From positions 1 through 44,689 of IMG/VR virus record IMGVR_UViG_3300042330_000397: a stretch of DNA of 44,689 bases; one strand, given 5' to 3'. The stretch comes from a virus. Position 1 is the first letter of the stretch. The number at the start of each line of letters is the position of its first letter. Below, piece after piece: positions 1-7,916 of this stretch. Under the pieces are notes generated by a model. It saw only the letters and a list, made by a program, of their open reading frames with translations. It had not been told where the DNA came from and searched no databases. Made by a program: the position numbers and the translations under genes.

Positions 1-1082
1 TCTATTTTTGATTTATTTAATTTAATTGTAAAATCATTAGATATATTTTCTATACTATTATCTAATTGAGAAACCATTAAATGTTTTATAGTTTCTATTG
101 CCATTCTTTGAGAATTAGCTGAATGAATAGTTTCTATTGCCATTCTTTGAGAATTAGCTGAATGAATAACAGGTCTATTACGAACAGGTACAATAGATGA
201 TATGTGAACGTAAGGCCCTAATTCTAAAGATTCCCAAGAAAGATATACTTCTAATGCCATACAAAATCCCATTACATGTTCTTCTGATATTATTGGAGTA
301 CTTCTATATGTAGCTAACACATCTTGACCTAAGCAACTACTTGACCAACCATGTTTTTTTGCTTGCAAATGAGAAAACATATATCCTATATTATGTTCTT
401 CAGGAGAAACTCTAGTTCTAGTACCAACATCTAAACAAAAACAAGGATTACTTTTAGTTATTAGAAATGTATATTTTGAATCTATAAGTTCTTTGTATAG
501 TCTTTCTCTATATATATTATTATTATGTTTTAATTTTATTTTTAAATAAATATCATACATAGTATGTTGTTTTCCATTACTATTAGTTACAGTTTGTTCT
601 GGAAAATAAACAATAAATTCTGTAGGTGAAAAACTTACTCTTTCTGCTCCAAAATAATCAGTAATTACTTTTTTATAATCTACTATTGTAACAGGATTAT
701 TTTCTTCTAATACAACTTTATTTTCAATAATTGTATTTGATAATTTTTCATATTTAGTTTGAGCATATAATAAAAGAATATCATCCCAAATATCTTGACT
801 ATGTTCTCTTATTTGTTCACAAGAATTAAATATATCAATTGTAGGTTGAGGTAATGATTTTATAATTTCTGCAATATATTCAGGGTCATTATATCTATCA
901 CTATCTAAAGGTAATAAATCTGAATCATCACAAGACCAAACAATATTTTGTGTACTTTCTTTATTTAATTGGTTTATAGTACAAGATTTATTTGATTTAA
1001 TAAAAATTTCATATAATGAGTTTATATCTATTCCAACACTATTATCACAACCACTTATAGATTTTAATAAAAAATAATTCAT
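1..1082 (-). CDS. Partial unknown protein, possible E2-like (ubiquitin-conjugating-like) domain
   Basis: The reading frame opens with ATG just after a strong hairpin and stays open to the window edge, giving 360 visible codons without the C-terminus. The first ~110 residues look helical and acidic. The middle part (about 120-240) alternates strand-like segments and leads into FSHLQ...HGWSSSCLGQ, which faintly resembles the His-Pro-His...Cys-Leu-Gly region of bacterial E2-like proteins. The preceding gene on the same strand has a ubiquitin-like layout, which is the main reason for raising this. An in-frame 13-residue duplication (IHSANSQRMAIET twice) lies near residues 306-331. The function is otherwise unrecognised; the E2 idea is inference only. 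Confidence 0.5.
   Translation of the reverse strand, partial: MNYFLLKSISGCDNSVGIDINSLYEIFIKSNKSCTINQLNKESTQNIVWSCDDSDLLPLDSDRYNDPEYIAEIIKSLPQPTIDIFNSCEQIREHSQDIWDDILLLYAQTKYEKLSNTIIENKVVLEENNPVTIVDYKKVITDYFGAERVSFSPTEFIVYFPEQTVTNSNGKQHTMYDIYLKIKLKHNNNIYRERLYKELIDSKYTFLITKSNPCFCLDVGTRTRVSPEEHNIGYMFSHLQAKKHGWSSSCLGQDVLATYRSTPIISEEHVMGFCMALEVYLSWESLELGPYVHISSIVPVRNRPVIHSANSQRMAIETIHSANSQRMAIETIKHLMVSQLDNSIENISNDFTIKLNKSKI
89..166 (-). repeat. 39-bp perfect tandem duplication inside the partial CDS
   Basis: Two identical 39-bp units lie head to tail and keep the reading frame, so the protein carries IHSANSQRMAIET twice. Identity of both copies suggests a recent slippage event or an assembly artefact. 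Confidence 0.95.
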
Positions 1083-1098
1083 TGTTTTTTATAAATTA

Positions 1099-1130
1099 AA
1101 CTTTCTCTCAACAAACGTTGAGAGAAAGTT
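1099..1130 (-). terminator. Strong hairpin, probable terminator
   Basis: A perfect 14-bp stem (aactttctctcaac / gttgagagaaagtt) with a 4-nt loop is followed on the minus strand by a T-rich stretch. It separates the 131-aa gene from the next gene, whose start lies 17 nt further on, so it may also act as an attenuator. Confidence 0.75.
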
Positions 1131-1139
1131 GTTAAAAAA

Positions 1140-1535
1140 TTATACACCTAATGCTCTTCTAATTGCTTCAGCTTGTTCACGAACACTACTATCAGAACTA
1201 TCTTCTGATGAATGGTCTCCGTCTTCAATACTTTGTAATACTTCTTCAAAAGCTGTATCAAACTTTTCTTTCAATTCAGCAATTACAGAAGCTATATCAA
1301 TAGTTTCAGCAGCACCTTTTGATTGTGCTGGAGTAAGTACTAAAGTAAATTCTCCTTCTGGAAGAATAGCTTCAGCAATAACTAATTGATTTTTAGTTTG
1401 AGCTACGGTAGCAACCATTGCTTCGTTCAATAATGAACTAATTTCATTTCTTAATTCTCCCCAAGTTGTTGCACTTGAAGTAACTGAACTTGATTTGTTT
1501 GTCTTTGTTGAAAAGACGGTTATTTTTCTAGCCAT
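1140..1535 (-). CDS. Small protein with ubiquitin-like (beta-grasp) layout and acidic tail
   Basis: The 131-residue protein starts with RKITVFSTKTNK and a second strand ending SSATTWGEL, followed by a helix. Near residues 59-73 it has LPEGEFTLVLTPAQSKG. This strand-strand-helix-strand pattern, with 'LPxGxFxLxLTP', resembles phage ubiquitin-like proteins. After the SKG the chain continues for ~57 residues with an acidic Ser-rich linker and a C-terminal helix, so there is no terminal Gly-Gly and classical conjugation is not indicated. It overlaps the primase gene by 16 nt. The fold call is inference. Confidence 0.7.
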   Translation of the reverse strand: MARKITVFSTKTNKSSSVTSSATTWGELRNEISSLLNEAMVATVAQTKNQLVIAEAILPEGEFTLVLTPAQSKGAAETIDIASVIAELKEKFDTAFEEVLQSIEDGDHSSEDSSDSSVREQAEAIRRALGV

Positions 1536-2491
1536 TTTTTTAAATTATATTTTGTATTTTCTATTCCATATGACTTTATGTAGTCACTAATGTCTTTTTC
1601 ACCTGATTCTATCGGAATAAATAAAGGAATCAAGGTTGGATATTTATCAATCACTGTATTAGCAGCTTCTAATCCTGCTTTATCATTGTCAAAATTTAAA
1701 TAAATTGTAGAATATTTATCTATTAAATTAGGTAAATGTTGTTCCCATTTAGATAATGCTTCGGAATGTGGAGCAACTGCTTCCATACCAAGTAAGTCAT
1801 AGACCATAACATCTTTTTTACTTTTTGTTATAATTAATGTGCTGCTTTTGTATGAGAGTTGCTCCATTCCTTGAAGCATAGAAGAGTTTATATTACTAAT
1901 AAATCTATAATCTTCTCGTAAATAATGGTATAATTTCCATTTACCTTCTTCAAAATACCCTAAACAAGGGTCACTAGCTTTGTGACTATATTTTTGAATA
2001 CCATCAATCCAATATAAACTTACACTATAGACATGATGTCTTTTGCAAATTGTTGCGGTTAAGTGAAATGATTTTAGATATTCAATATCTTGTTTAGTAT
2101 ATTTTTGAAGTTTACATTCTATTTTTCTTTCAAGTTTGACTGTTTTTGGACTATATACAAAGTCTGTTTTATAATTAAGTTCTTTACGATTTCCTAAAAA
2201 ATCCGTATATACCATTTCTAGTACCTTCGGGTAAGGTATATTATATATATCTTTAAGTATAGTAAAGCAATTATATACTTTGTTTCCTCTTGCAAAATCA
2301 GTTAGCCACCAGTATCCAGATTTTTGAAAAAATTTGCATCCAGCACTAACGTCATATCTTGCAGGATTTTTATATAGTCCTAAAGGTTCAGGACTTAAAC
2401 CTGTATAGTAAAACCAAATATCCTCCTGATTTATTCTACTCACTAAATAATTAGGAGTTAGGTATTCAGGCATATCATTTATACTATACAT
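1520..2491 (-). CDS. DNA primase, Toprim type
   Basis: Makes RNA primers at the phage fork. The N-terminal ~100 residues keep the outline of a DnaG zinc-binding domain (NPARYDVSAGCKFF...WLTDFARGN) but lack the zinc cysteines. The C-terminal third is a Toprim domain: LIITKSKKDVMVYDLLGM (near 218) with the strand and acidic position, then YLNFDNDKAG (near 262) giving the DxD pair, then KDISDYI (near 300). At 323 residues it is short compared with DnaG and lacks a helicase-binding domain. It lies in the replication block between the SSB-like gene and the ubiquitin-like small gene, matching a single replication operon. Confidence 0.8.
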   Translation of the reverse strand: MYSINDMPEYLTPNYLVSRINQEDIWFYYTGLSPEPLGLYKNPARYDVSAGCKFFQKSGYWWLTDFARGNKVYNCFTILKDIYNIPYPKVLEMVYTDFLGNRKELNYKTDFVYSPKTVKLERKIECKLQKYTKQDIEYLKSFHLTATICKRHHVYSVSLYWIDGIQKYSHKASDPCLGYFEEGKWKLYHYLREDYRFISNINSSMLQGMEQLSYKSSTLIITKSKKDVMVYDLLGMEAVAPHSEALSKWEQHLPNLIDKYSTIYLNFDNDKAGLEAANTVIDKYPTLIPLFIPIESGEKDISDYIKSYGIENTKYNLKKWLEK

Positions 2492-2507
2492 AATTTTAAG
2501 TGTCTAA

Positions 2508-3047
2508 TTAAAATGCTTCTGCTACAGGAGCAAAATCATCATTGTTTGCAGTTGCAGTTGCAGTAGTTTTTGTAATTTTTTCAGTATTACTAACTTTTAG
2601 AGTTCCTGCATCTTTAGCAATAAACCCTACATATTTAGGAAAACCAATATTGTTTTTATCGTCTACTAACAATTTAATTTCAAAGGTTTTTCCTTCATAA
2701 TTAGTACCTGCAATACGAATTACTTCATTAGCATATTGTTCAAATGTAGATACATTTCCGATAACAATATCTGCTTCAGGAACAAACTTAGAAAGAATAT
2801 GTTTAATACGTTTACCCATATTAACAATTTTACTTTCAGCATTTGCATCTGATTCATCTACAGGCCATTCTACGTGTCTAAAAGTTTCACCTTTAGTGCC
2901 TTTAAAATGAAAAGCTAGAACCATTTTACCAGTTCCGTCTTTCTTTACGTTTTCGTAATTAATTTTTTCAATAATTACACCATTGTGGATTCCTCCATCA
3001 AAATAGTTGTTTTCGTTAACCGCTAGGTCTTTTGATATTCCGTACAT
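2508..3047 (-). CDS. SSB-like replication protein
   Basis: This 179-residue protein has a strand-rich core that could be an OB fold (GVIIEKINYENVKK...KMVLAFHFKGTKGETFRHVEWPV), a Thr/Ala-rich linker and an acidic hydrophobic end (DDFAPVAEAF). That layout, core plus flexible linker plus acidic tip ending in Phe, is typical of single-stranded DNA-binding proteins that recruit partners through the tail. It sits beside primase and RecT. A second protein with a similar tip (LEKAF) is encoded near 20.5 kb. The name is inferred from layout and context, not from a recognised signature. Confidence 0.55.
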   Translation of the reverse strand: MYGISKDLAVNENNYFDGGIHNGVIIEKINYENVKKDGTGKMVLAFHFKGTKGETFRHVEWPVDESDANAESKIVNMGKRIKHILSKFVPEADIVIGNVSTFEQYANEVIRIAGTNYEGKTFEIKLLVDDKNNIGFPKYVGFIAKDAGTLKVSNTEKITKTTATATANNDDFAPVAEAF

Positions 3048-3053
3048 ACTTTA

Positions 3054-3341
3054 TTAATTTACTTGTGATTCAACAAAATCTGGAGTTGCAAAAGCTTCAG
3101 TAAAAGGTGTCGAAGGAGCTATATCTACAGCAACTTCATTTGAAGCTAAAGTTTCTGTAGTTGCAGTATCATCAACAATAACGTATGTTACATGTTGTTT
3201 ACGACTAATTTTTAAACCAAAAGCTTTCATTATCTTTTTGATTTCTGTTTCAGGTAGCTCATATTTAGCAGCTAACTCTTTACGTGTCATTTTTGTTTCG
3301 TTGACAGCGTGTACGAATTCTGATTTAATTATCTCTTTCAT
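3054..3341 (-). CDS. Small helix-turn-helix-like protein
   Basis: The first ~45 residues (TRKELAAKYELPETEIKKIMKAFGLK) read as a helix-turn-helix of the sort found in small phage regulators. The remaining half is low-complexity and acidic, ending FTEAFATPDFVESQVN, reminiscent of the tail of the neighbouring SSB-like protein. It starts 2 nt after the stop of recT exon 2 and ends 6 nt before the SSB-like start, so it is translated within the same operon. Role unknown; a DNA-binding accessory factor is a guess. Confidence 0.65.
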   Translation of the reverse strand: MKEIIKSEFVHAVNETKMTRKELAAKYELPETEIKKIMKAFGLKISRKQHVTYVIVDDTATTETLASNEVAVDIAPSTPFTEAFATPDFVESQVN

Positions 3342-3343
3342 TT

Positions 3344-3530
3344 TTAACTTATTATTTTTACATCTCCATCTTCTGTAACGGTTACATTCTTAGCATCTGT
3401 TACATCAATCATTTCTTCAACTGTATATAAACCCATTATCATATCTGGGGCAATTCTATTTGCTCCTAACGCTAAACACCTAGCGTACAACATATGTTTT
3501 GGCATTTTTACCCAATTGTCTTTAGTAGTC
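3344..3530 (-). CDS. recT: RecT-like ssDNA annealase, exon 2 (C-terminal part)
   Basis: This open stretch has no start of its own. It reads TTKDNWVKMPKHMLYAR, then CLALGANRIAPDMIMGLYTVEE, which is the conserved end of RecT-family proteins (Trp...Pro-x-x-Met-Leu-x-x-Arg...Pro-Asp...Gly-x-Tyr). Joined to exon 1 it gives a 203-residue protein. The 3' splice site is placed after the G preceding ACTACTAAAG so that the frame is restored; the junction could shift by a few bases. Confidence 0.75.
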
Positions 3531-4446
3531 CCAATTTGTTAACCTAAAAGCTCTTTATCTTTTAGCTCTACAGATTTATCATTTACTGTAGTTCGGACTA
3601 TATCTTTATTAAAATTTATTATTGACGAATGAGAAACATTAAATTTTTTAGCAATACTACGACAACTATAATTTTGTTGCAATAATTGTTTAATTTCTTG
3701 TTTATGTTCTTCAATTGTTTTAGCTGTTCTTTTTTTAGAAAATTTATTAAAATTTAAATCAAGTTTGACACAATCTTCTTTATATGTTTTATCATTAAAT
3801 AAATTAGTAAGTGTGTTACGTTCAATTTGATATATTTTTTCTATAAGCTCTCTTGGAATATTATATTCAAGCATTAAATGAATAAGTTTTAAATCTCGTT
3901 CATAAAATACTGAATTTGCTTGAAAAGAAGTTTTTTTTCTTTTTTTAGAATGAATATTATTGTCTTTTACAGACATCCATTCTAAATTTTCAAGAGTGTT
4001 ATCATTTCTTACTTTATTAATATGATTAACACTTGGTAAATTATTAGGATTTGGTAAAAAAGCTAAAGCAATAAGTCTATGTACACCTATTGTTTTTCTT
4101 TTATTTAAGTTGTTTGTTATTTTAACAATTTTATAACCATTTTGGTCATATCCTTTTAAAATTTTTCCAGTTTTTGTTTTAATTCTTCCTAAATTACTAG
4201 CTAAATAATTGTTAAAACCTAAAATAGGTTTCCATTCTTCTTTTTTATACATTTTAATATTGGGATTTCGTGGGTATATTATATTCTATTTTTAAATAGT
4301 TTCAATACCTAGTCTCTACACCTTTTATAATTATTTAAATTATAACTTGGCTCGGTATTATCCTTACAAATATAATACATTTTTTACAAAATGTCTATAA
4401 TTATTGATGGACTTTCACCGAATTAACCCAATTTACCCAGAGCTAA
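3531..4446 (-). ncRNA. Group I intron in recT
   Basis: The intron separates the two recT exons. Core elements visible on the minus strand are AATACCGAGCCAAG (Q-like, at 4346-4359), GTGTAGAGACTAGGTA (R-like, about 4308-4323) and TATACCCACGAAATCCC (3' side of P7, at 4262-4278). A short P1 helix AGAGT/GCTCT places the 5' splice site after T4447. The HNH gene lies downstream of the core, in the 3' part. It differs from the other three introns here, which share a T4 td-like 3' end, so it belongs to another group I subclass. Exact splice sites need RNA data. Confidence 0.75.
3539..4252 (-). CDS. HNH homing endonuclease (NUMOD4 + HNH), intron-encoded
   Basis: The N-terminus EWKPILGFNNYLASNLGRIK is a NUMOD4 domain. 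The HNH centre follows at about residues 60-95: VHRLIALAFLP, then SVNHINKVRNDNTLENLEWM, with His, Asn and His/Asn catalytic positions in place. The C-terminal ~100 residues carry a helix-turn-helix (CRSIAKKFNVSHSSI) that probably reads the target DNA. Such enzymes cut intronless alleles and spread the intron by homing. It lies wholly within the recT intron and its stop nearly touches exon 2. A TATATTTG box lies ~115 nt upstream. Confidence 0.9.
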   Translation of the reverse strand: MYKKEEWKPILGFNNYLASNLGRIKTKTGKILKGYDQNGYKIVKITNNLNKRKTIGVHRLIALAFLPNPNNLPSVNHINKVRNDNTLENLEWMSVKDNNIHSKKRKKTSFQANSVFYERDLKLIHLMLEYNIPRELIEKIYQIERNTLTNLFNDKTYKEDCVKLDLNFNKFSKKRTAKTIEEHKQEIKQLLQQNYSCRSIAKKFNVSHSSIINFNKDIVRTTVNDKSVELKDKELLG

Positions 4447-4871
4447 ACTCTTAACCCTGCTCGAACTGCATCACTCCAATAAAAACTTGCAGTTTCAACA
4501 ATATTTCCTCTATAGAATTCTATAGTTGTAACTCTATCTTTAATTTCAGTTCCATCAGGATTGTTACCTTTAACTATAACTTCACAATCTTGAGTAGTTT
4601 TCATAGATATTCCATTCTTCCACATTAAAGCACCTAATGCTTTTGCAGATAAAGCTAGTCTACCTTGAATTGAATAAATTTGATGAAAAGCTTGCATCGG
4701 TTTCATCCCTAAGTCTTTACCGTATTGAGCAATAGCAAATGCTTGTTCAATAGTTTTAATATTAGAAGGAAGTACTTTTGAATCTATCAAAAGTTGTAAT
4801 TGTTCCATTTCATTAGCAGGAACATGCTTTGTGATTTGTTGTTCTTCTTGAACAACGATTGCGTCTATCAT
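4447..4871 (-). CDS. recT: RecT-like ssDNA annealase, exon 1 (N-terminal part)
   Basis: Promotes single-strand annealing during phage recombination and replication. The segment IEQAFAIAQYGKDLGMKPMQAFHQIYSIQGRLALSAKALGALM (near 42-84) fits the RecT N-terminal half, and EFYRGNIVETASFYWSDAVRAGL leads to the intron. Unspliced, it would stop three codons later and lose the conserved Trp...Met-Leu-x-x-Arg block, so splicing is required for function. The start overlaps the dnaB stop as ATGA, indicating translational coupling. Confidence 0.75.
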
Positions 4872-5065
4872 ATTGTAAATTGTATTTGTCCTTGTTGAGG
4901 TGGAGAATCATATATTCTATTAATAGCTAAGTTATGATACATAGCTATCTCACATAGTTCTCCTTCCCTTTGTTTTAAAATTTGAGTAATCAGTAAGTTT
5001 TTAGTGTCTAAACGTTTATATCTACTTAAGTCATACATTTCTGGTCTGTGTAAAGCAAGTACTAA
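4868..5065 (-). CDS. dnaB: DnaB-type replicative helicase, exon 3 (C-terminus)
   Basis: Reads LVLALHRPEMYDLSRY, then LITQILKQREGELCEIAMYH, the last strands of the DnaB RecA core with the conserved 'xLHRPE' segment and 'KQRxG' (arginine-finger region). It follows exon 2 (...ADSVMQCAT) in phase. Together the three exons give a 311-residue protein. The last codons overlap the recT start by 4 nt. Confidence 0.85.
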   Translation of the reverse strand, partial: LVLALHRPEMYDLSRYKRLDTKNLLITQILKQREGELCEIAMYHNLAINRIYDSPPQQGQIQFTI

Positions 5066-5215
5066 CATTTGTTATCGTATAAGCTCTTTATCTTATACAT
5101 CACTAATTTTATATATATTTAGTGTTCAGACTATATCATAATAACCCTTTAAGTTTTGATAAACATAAGATTATTTTCTGCGCTCGTGCGATTTTACTAT
5201 CTTCAACATCACTTG

Positions 5216-6274
5216 TTAAGATTCCATATCGTAGTCGTTGAACTTTTCCACTATTTCTAATGGACTTAGCTGCTGATTGTCCTGATTTTCAGGAGTTTCC
5301 AGACAATTCACAGAATTTATTGCGACCTTGTACTTCATTGAAGGCATTACATATTTTTGAATTATATCAAAAAACTTTTCTTTATAGTATTCAGGAATAA
5401 AAATTGCATATTGATTTTCTAATTGTTCTTGAGAACGACAATATATTCCATATTTTCCCATTAAAAATCCACAAAGATTTTCAACTTCTGATTTAGAAAA
5501 ACCATTTGTGAACAATATACATCCATTAGTTAAATTAGAACCATCATCCATATACCATATAGCCAAAGACAAATCATTAAAATTTTCTATAATAAAATCC
5601 ATCGGAACTATTTTTTTATCTTTATACCAAATATGTCTAATTGTATTAAATGCTAAATTTTGTTCAGTAATTACTGCACAATATGAAAAAGTTTTATTCA
5701 ATTTTTTATGAAATCTTTCTCCTTCACTATATTTACATTTTATATTATATGATTGTAACAATGACATTTTCCACAAATTATATTCTTTTTGGTGTAAAGA
5801 ATGTTTAATAGCGTGTAATGAATTTTTATTCTTTTGTCCTGAAAATTCTCCTCTAAAATTATTTGCTTGGTAACCGTCTCCTAAAAGAGAGCCTGTTAAA
5901 AAACATAAAGCTTCTTGAGAAAGATTTATGCTTGGTTTAGAATGACTTGCATATTTAGGTTTTATAGTTTTAATTAATTTAATGTTTTTTAGTTTAAACA
6001 TTCTATATAATTGAGATGTACTACATTGAATTAAATCTGCTAATTCATACCCTACATATTTTTCAGGATTGTTTATAGTTAAAAATCTTTCATAAACCGA
6101 TTCTAAATCTCTATTTTCAAGGAATATTACATTTTTAGTTTTAATATTTTGAGATACTAAAACTCTTCTAATAGATTCATTACTTCGTCCAATTAGTTTT
6201 TCTAAATCAGGAATAGTATATTGAGACCAATCTGATATGTTTAAATCTTCCAATAATTTTTTAGTTGTAGCCAT
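5216..6274 (-). CDS. LAGLIDADG homing endonuclease, intron-encoded
   Basis: Two LAGLIDADG motifs are present: LCFLTGSLLGDGYQA (near 122-136) and LAIWYMDDGSN (near 236-246), the layout of a single-chain monomeric enzyme with an acidic residue closing each motif. The first ~110 residues carry two helix-turn-helix-like segments (IPDLEKLIGRSNESIRRVL; YELADLIQCSTSQLYRMF), unusual additions that may help DNA binding. The last ~30 residues (CLETPENQDNQQLSPLEIV...) are simply the translated intron core and may not be functional. A full TTG-N20-TATATTTG promoter precedes the start. Confidence 0.9.
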   Translation of the reverse strand: MATTKKLLEDLNISDWSQYTIPDLEKLIGRSNESIRRVLVSQNIKTKNVIFLENRDLESVYERFLTINNPEKYVGYELADLIQCSTSQLYRMFKLKNIKLIKTIKPKYASHSKPSINLSQEALCFLTGSLLGDGYQANNFRGEFSGQKNKNSLHAIKHSLHQKEYNLWKMSLLQSYNIKCKYSEGERFHKKLNKTFSYCAVITEQNLAFNTIRHIWYKDKKIVPMDFIIENFNDLSLAIWYMDDGSNLTNGCILFTNGFSKSEVENLCGFLMGKYGIYCRSQEQLENQYAIFIPEYYKEKFFDIIQKYVMPSMKYKVAINSVNCLETPENQDNQQLSPLEIVEKFNDYDMES

Positions 6275-6294
6275 ATATTTGTATTTTTATACTA

Positions 6295-6325
6295 CAAATA
6301 TAATATAAATAGTTGGTAGATGCAA
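6295..6325 (-). promoter_or_regulatory. Bacteroidota-type promoter for the LAGLIDADG gene
   Basis: TTG, 20 nt, then TATATTTG fits the Bacteroidota primary-sigma consensus (TTTG-N19-21-TAnnTTTG). It ends ~21 nt before the endonuclease ATG and lies inside the intron, so the endonuclease can be transcribed independently of dnaB. Confidence 0.6.
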
Positions 6326-6338
6326 TACTTATTTTATA

Positions 6339-6887
6339 AGTCGCACATTGCATTACGCTATCAGCACCAAAAATATAACTAGGAAGAATACCTGTAGTAC
6401 CAACATCACTACGTTCACCATCTTCTATTTTACGATTAAGTTGAGATAAGAATATATTAATACATTCTAATTTATTTTTTAATCTTACTCCAGCAAGCAT
6501 TAGATTAGTAATTTTCTCTTCTTCAGTTCGTTCACTAGCAGATGTTATTAGTCTTGTATGGTCTACAATATTAACAATAGTTTTTCCTGGAAACAATAAT
6601 GCTACTTCTTCAACTTTAGATTCCCATTGTTTGTAATTAACAGGAATGTCTCGAAAATACATAGGTATATCTCTTAACTCGTTACCAGCATTAACAAGTG
6701 AGGCATATGTATCTTCTCCTAAAGGTGCGTTAGCAGATAACATTTCTTTTACAGGAAGCATTGCATCAGCAGAATACATTCTAGCTATATTTTGCCAAGA
6801 TTTCATCTCAAATGACCAGTATATAAATACCAAGTCTTTATAAGTGATAGCTAAATCTTTAACTAATATAGTAACAAACGCACTTTT
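6339..6887 (-). CDS. dnaB: DnaB-type replicative helicase, exon 2 (central RecA core)
   Basis: Begins KSAFVTILVK, the second half of the Walker A motif begun in exon 1. Further on are FIYWSFEMKSWQNIARMYSA (motif 1a with the catalytic Glu), TIVNIVDHTRLI (Walker B region; VDHTRL stands where 'iDYLqL' is usual) and NIFLSQLNRKIE...R (motif H3), ending FGADSVMQCAT. This is the ATPase core of the hexameric helicase that unwinds the fork. Exon length is 183 codons exactly, so both introns lie in phase 0. Confidence 0.85.
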
Positions 6888-7916
6888 CAATTGTGTTATC
6901 GTTAACCTCTTTATGTTAACTTCTATATATTACTATATAGTTCAGACTATATCTTCAACTTTACAGTTGAGGGATGCTCGTGTTAGCATTACTGTCCACA
7001 GCATTATCTGTTTGGATTTGGCTATTAGTCGTTGAACCTTCAAATTCATTACTGAATAAGCTCGGCTGCTGATTGTCCTTCTGTCTTTCAAGAATAGGAG
7101 TTTCCAGCAATTCTTCCCTTTTATTGTCGGCACGTTTTAATGTATAACCGTTTATAACACATTCAATATTTTTTTGCATTTTTCTTTGTACTTTATAGTT
7201 TGCTACATTTATATATTGTGCAGCTTCACAATAATTATTACAATTTTTTTCAAAAATACCATCTTTACTAATTTCTACAATACCAAAAAATCTTCTATCA
7301 TTTTCAATATTTTTAGAAATTTCTTCTCCTTTGTAAAAAAGTTGAAACCCGTTTATTTGTTTATATATTTTTCTAACGGTCCTATTTACTGTAGAATTGC
7401 TACATTTTACAAAAATTGCAGTTTCTTTAATAGATGGTTTTTCTGTAATAAAATTTCCTTTTAAGTCATATATCATTATAGGTTTTGTAGATTTGCTTAC
7501 AATTCTTTTTGTTCTATATCCTTCTTTTAAAGTAAATTTTAATTTTTCAATAGATTCTGGAGAAAGTTTATTTCGTATAATATCTTTTGTAAGATTATAT
7601 TCAGGATTTATAATTTCGCATAACAATGCTTCATTTCCTAATAACGATTCTTCTTTACAAAATTTTAAAATTTCAACTCTAAAACTTTCTTTTCCATATT
7701 TATTAAATGCATTTTGCAAATATTGATTTTCGTGGCGATTATGCCTTAATAATGAAAAATGTTTATGTAGTCGTTCATATAAATTTATAGAACTTCCTAT
7801 ATATTTTTTATCATTTTTTATGTTATAAATCATATAAACTCCTGTTTTATGATTCCAATTAAAATTTACCATATTCAAAGATAAACTTTAATTTTCAGTT
7901 ATGCAAGTAAATTTCC
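6888..7916 (-). ncRNA. Group I intron 1 of dnaB, inside the Walker A codons
   Basis: The 1,029-nt insertion follows GTC GGT (Val-Gly) and precedes AAA AGT (Lys-Ser), so splicing rebuilds ARSGVGKSAF. Core elements on the minus strand are AATTGCTGGAAACTCC (P), GGACAATCAGCAGCCGAGC (Q), GTTCAACGACTAATAGC (R) and AAGATATAGTCTGAA (S, at 6941-6955). The 3' end AACGATAACACAATTG matches the pattern of the other td-like introns. The endonuclease frame runs through P, Q and R and stops just before S. Confidence 0.85.
6961..7872 (-). CDS. GIY-YIG homing endonuclease, intron-encoded
   Basis: The catalytic domain starts at once: TGVYMIYNIKNDKKYIGSS (GVY...YIG), then NLYERLHKHFSLLRHNRHEN with the conserved Arg, and a Glu near residue 58 (GKESFRVEIL). 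NUMOD1-type repeats (MIYDLKGNFITEKPSIKETA) follow at ~140-180 and ~195-250. The end (ELLETPILERQKDNQQPSL...) is translated intron core. I chose ATG at 7872; a TTG two codons earlier is possible. A TATCTTTG box almost touches the start, so any transcript from it would be nearly leaderless. Confidence 0.9.
   Translation of the reverse strand: MVNFNWNHKTGVYMIYNIKNDKKYIGSSINLYERLHKHFSLLRHNRHENQYLQNAFNKYGKESFRVEILKFCKEESLLGNEALLCEIINPEYNLTKDIIRNKLSPESIEKLKFTLKEGYRTKRIVSKSTKPIMIYDLKGNFITEKPSIKETAIFVKCSNSTVNRTVRKIYKQINGFQLFYKGEEISKNIENDRRFFGIVEISKDGIFEKNCNNYCEAAQYINVANYKVQRKMQKNIECVINGYTLKRADNKREELLETPILERQKDNQQPSLFSNEFEGSTTNSQIQTDNAVDSNANTSIPQL

Larger units (their letters stand above)
5066..6338 (-). 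ncRNA. Group I intron 2 of dnaB (td-like 3' end)
   Basis: The 1,273-nt insertion lies between codons for QCAT and LVLALHRPE. Core pieces on the minus strand are AATTGTCTGGAAACTCC (P), GGACAATCAGCAGCTAAG (Q), GTTCAACGACTACG (R) and ATGATATAGTCTGAAC (S, at 5124-5139), with the 3' end GATAACAAATG. The 5' splice follows a T (GCGACT) and the intron ends in G, as group I rules demand. The P, Q and R elements lie inside the 3' end of the endonuclease reading frame. The 3' part closely resembles the two GIY-YIG introns. Confidence 0.85.

Noticed and set aside
1129-1389. 86-aa plus-strand frame
   Set aside because: Antisense to the ubiquitin-like gene, no start context and opposite to all neighbours.
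7174-7726. Plus-strand frames opposite the GIY-YIG gene
   Set aside because: Shadows of the endonuclease on the other strand, full of Phe/Ile/Asn from AT-rich antisense sequence.
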